A stretch of 33,883 nucleotides of DNA from Ruminococcus sp. (GTDB lineage: Bacteria; Bacillota; Clostridia; Oscillospirales; Acutalibacteraceae). Below, in pieces: positions 32,329-33,883 of this stretch. The notes beneath the pieces were generated by a model, which saw only the letters and a list, made by a program, of their open reading frames with translations, ran no database searches and was not told the DNA's origin. The stretch spans positions 1 through 33,883 of the forward strand of contig JAFRCW010000031.1 in the NCBI GenBank assembly GCA_017404145.1, given 5' to 3'. Made by a program: the position numbers and the translations under genes. Position 1 is the first letter of the stretch; the number at the start of each line of letters is the position of its first letter.

Positions 32329-33702
32329 ATGAAAATGATTTACAATGTCAAGGACAAACCCAAGTTCGGACAGCTGATTATCTTCGCGTTCCAGCAGCTG
32401 CTTGCGATTATGGCGGCTACCATCGCGGTTCCGATGATCGTCAACGGCGCGTCCGGCAGTGAGATGAGCACCTCCGCCGCTCTGTTCGGCGCAGGCGTCG
32501 GCACACTGGTTTATGTCCTGTTCACCAAGGCGAAGAGCCCTGTATTCTTAGGCTCCTCCTTCGCTTTCTTAGGCTCTATGATGACTGCTTTCGCAGGCGC
32601 TGCTTCGATGGCGGTAGGCTACTTAGGCCTTATCATCGGCGCGATCTTCGCGGGTCTTGTCTATGTTGTTCTCGCGATCATCGTCAAGGCTGTCGGCGTT
32701 AAGTGGATCGGAAAACTGATGCCCGCCGTGGTAATCGGCCCCACCGTCGCGATCATCGGACTGTCCTTAGCGGGCAACGCGGTAGGCGATCTGCAGACCT
32801 CCAACATCGAGGGCGGCTCCACCTATGTCGCGCTGATCTGCGGTCTTGTTACCTTAGCGGTCACCATGCTTTGCTCCGTCTACGGCAAGAAGATGGCGAG
32901 ACTGATCCCGTTTATCATCGGTATCTTAGCGGGCTATGCAGTTGCTACCTGCTTCTACTTCATCGGCAAGGCGAGCGGCAACACTGCATTAATGGTCATC
33001 AACTATGACGCGCTGGTTTCTAACTTCAGCAACATATCTTTCTCGAGCTTCATCGCTCTGCCCGACTTCACCTTCTTAAAGGCGCTCGGCGGCTTCTCCG
33101 AACTCTCCGGTTCCTATTTCGGCACTATCGCGGTCGCGTTCATACCGGTTGCGTTTGTTGTATTCGCAGAGCATATCGCGGACCACAAGAACCTCTCCTC
33201 CATCATCGAGCATGATCTGCTTGAGGATCCGGGTCTCTCCAGAACCCTGCTGGGAGACGGTATCGGCTCTATGGCGGGCGCATTCTTCGGCGGCTGCCCC
33301 AACACTACTTACGGTGAGTCTGTCGGCTGTGTTGCGATCACCAAGAACGCTTCTGTCGCGACCATCGTATGCACCGCTGTTGAGGCGATCATCATCGCGT
33401 TCATCGCTCCGTTCGTTGCGTTCCTTTCCACTATTCCTTCCTGCGTCATGGGCGGCGTTTGTATCGCGCTGTACGGTTTCATCGCCGTATCCGGTCTGAA
33501 GATGCTCCAGAAGGTCGACCTCGATGACAACCGCAATCTCTTTACCGCTTCCGTGATTCTGATCGCGGGCGTCGGCGGCCTTGCGCTCAACTTCGGCAAC
33601 GTTACCATCACAGAGGTTGCCTGTGCGCTGATCCTCGGTATCCTGACCAACATTATGCTCGGCGGCAAGAAGAAAAAGGAAGAAGAAACAACTGAAGAAT
33701 AA
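32329..33702 (+). CDS. uraA: Uracil permease, NCS2 family
   Basis: This 457-residue membrane protein has about 12-14 hydrophobic segments and imports uracil with protons. FQQLLAIMAATIAVP (about residues 20-34), FAEHIADHKNLSSI and GGCPNTTYGESVG match the uracil clade of the NCS2 family (UraA/PyrP), where the AEH glutamate and NTTYGE motif contact the base. Xanthine or urate clade members carry different residues there, though transport of another base cannot be excluded. AGGGGG lies eight bases before the ATG. It pairs with pyrR as a pyrimidine-salvage unit; a strong terminator follows. Confidence 0.93.
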   Translation: MKMIYNVKDKPKFGQLIIFAFQQLLAIMAATIAVPMIVNGASGSEMSTSAALFGAGVGTLVYVLFTKAKSPVFLGSSFAFLGSMMTAFAGAASMAVGYLGLIIGAIFAGLVYVVLAIIVKAVGVKWIGKLMPAVVIGPTVAIIGLSLAGNAVGDLQTSNIEGGSTYVALICGLVTLAVTMLCSVYGKKMARLIPFIIGILAGYAVATCFYFIGKASGNTALMVINYDALVSNFSNISFSSFIALPDFTFLKALGGFSELSGSYFGTIAVAFIPVAFVVFAEHIADHKNLSSIIEHDLLEDPGLSRTLLGDGIGSMAGAFFGGCPNTTYGESVGCVAITKNASVATIVCTAVEAIIIAFIAPFVAFLSTIPSCVMGGVCIALYGFIAVSGLKMLQKVDLDDNRNLFTASVILIAGVGGLALNFGNVTITEVACALILGILTNIMLGGKKKKEEETTEE

Positions 33703-33766
33703 TCCTTATTTGTGAAGGTATATTTCGAAAAGGCGTCCGAAAGGGCAATATCATTTAGTTAAGGAA

Positions 33767-33805
33767 CAGGACACTCACAAATAGTGGGTGCCCTGTTTTT
33801 TTTTT
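33767..33805 (+). terminator. Terminator after uraA
   Basis: CAGG-A-CACTCAC pairs with GTGGGTG-C-CCTG (one G-U pair and one mismatch) and is followed by ten T residues. Confidence 0.9.
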
Positions 33806-33847
33806 AAAAATTATGTAAAAAGGCTTGACAAAACGGTAGAAATGTGC

Positions 33848-33882
33848 GGCTGAACCTGTTCGTATTTCGAACAGGTTCAGCC
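33848..33882. repeat. Perfect 15-bp hairpin at the window edge
   Basis: Arm GGCTGAACCTGTTCG (33848-33862), loop TATTT, perfect complementary arm (33868-33882). The window ends one base later, so what it belongs to cannot be seen; it may be a terminator for a convergent gene. Confidence 0.7.
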
Positions 33883-33883
33883 C

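Noticed and set aside
33825..33830. TTGACA as a promoter near the window end
   Set aside because: The -10 position falls in GGCTGA at the start of the hairpin; no TATAAT-like sequence.

Overview
The window reads as chromosome from an anaerobic, low-to-mid GC Gram-positive bacterium, most likely a gut or rumen Clostridia (Oscillospirales/Ruminococcaceae-like). The evidence is strong AGGAGG-type ribosome sites, TTGACA/TATAAT promoters, a lipobox ABC binding protein, the Firmicutes-style HisZ plus short HisG pair, a separate PHP-type HisK, PyrR, YerC, DapL and type III glutamine synthetase. The species is inferred from gene content only; no database search was possible.

Region 1 (1-15.9 kb) is a purine-catabolism island. 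On the minus strand, a PAS/HTH regulator of the YheO/DauR type is followed by two fold-type-II PLP enzymes: an unassigned 490-residue lyase-like protein and a threonine-synthase-like protein. Divergent to them are ygeY (metallohydrolase), ygeW (knotted carbamoyltransferase) and a carbamate kinase, which together look like a route from ureido-compounds to ATP. Guanine deaminase (minus), a BMP-type purine nucleoside ABC transporter (binding protein, ATPase, two permeases) and an 8-oxoguanine-deaminase-type amidohydrolase follow. The enterobacterial yge cluster uses YgeX (diaminopropionate ammonia-lyase) after YgeW/YgeY. No YgeX-like sequence is visible here, so one or both PLP enzymes may fill that step.

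Region 2 (16-20.7 kb) holds glutamine synthetase III (minus), divergent from dapF and dapL (diaminopimelate/lysine synthesis). Region 3 (20.8-29.9 kb) is yerC followed by a full histidine operon, hisZ-G-D-C-B-H-A-F-IE-K, mostly with 1-8 base overlaps. Region 4 (29.9-33.9 kb) has glyS (minus), then pyrR and a uracil permease.

The intergenic DNA is unusually rich in short inverted-repeat elements. There are two 100-bp copies that begin TGTCATTGCGAG, in which a hairpin arm pair is swapped. There are several TGTAGGG double-hairpin elements, two of them inside the his operon. AATGAGGAATTAGG-type arms begin at or within a few bases of many stop codons. A roughly 375-bp block bounded by about 30-nt inverted repeats starts inside the 3' end of yerC and ends at the hisZ ribosome site. 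These repeats and a 17-mer shared by two purine-island control regions are the main unexplained structures. No rRNA, tRNA, CRISPR array, transposase or phage gene was seen.
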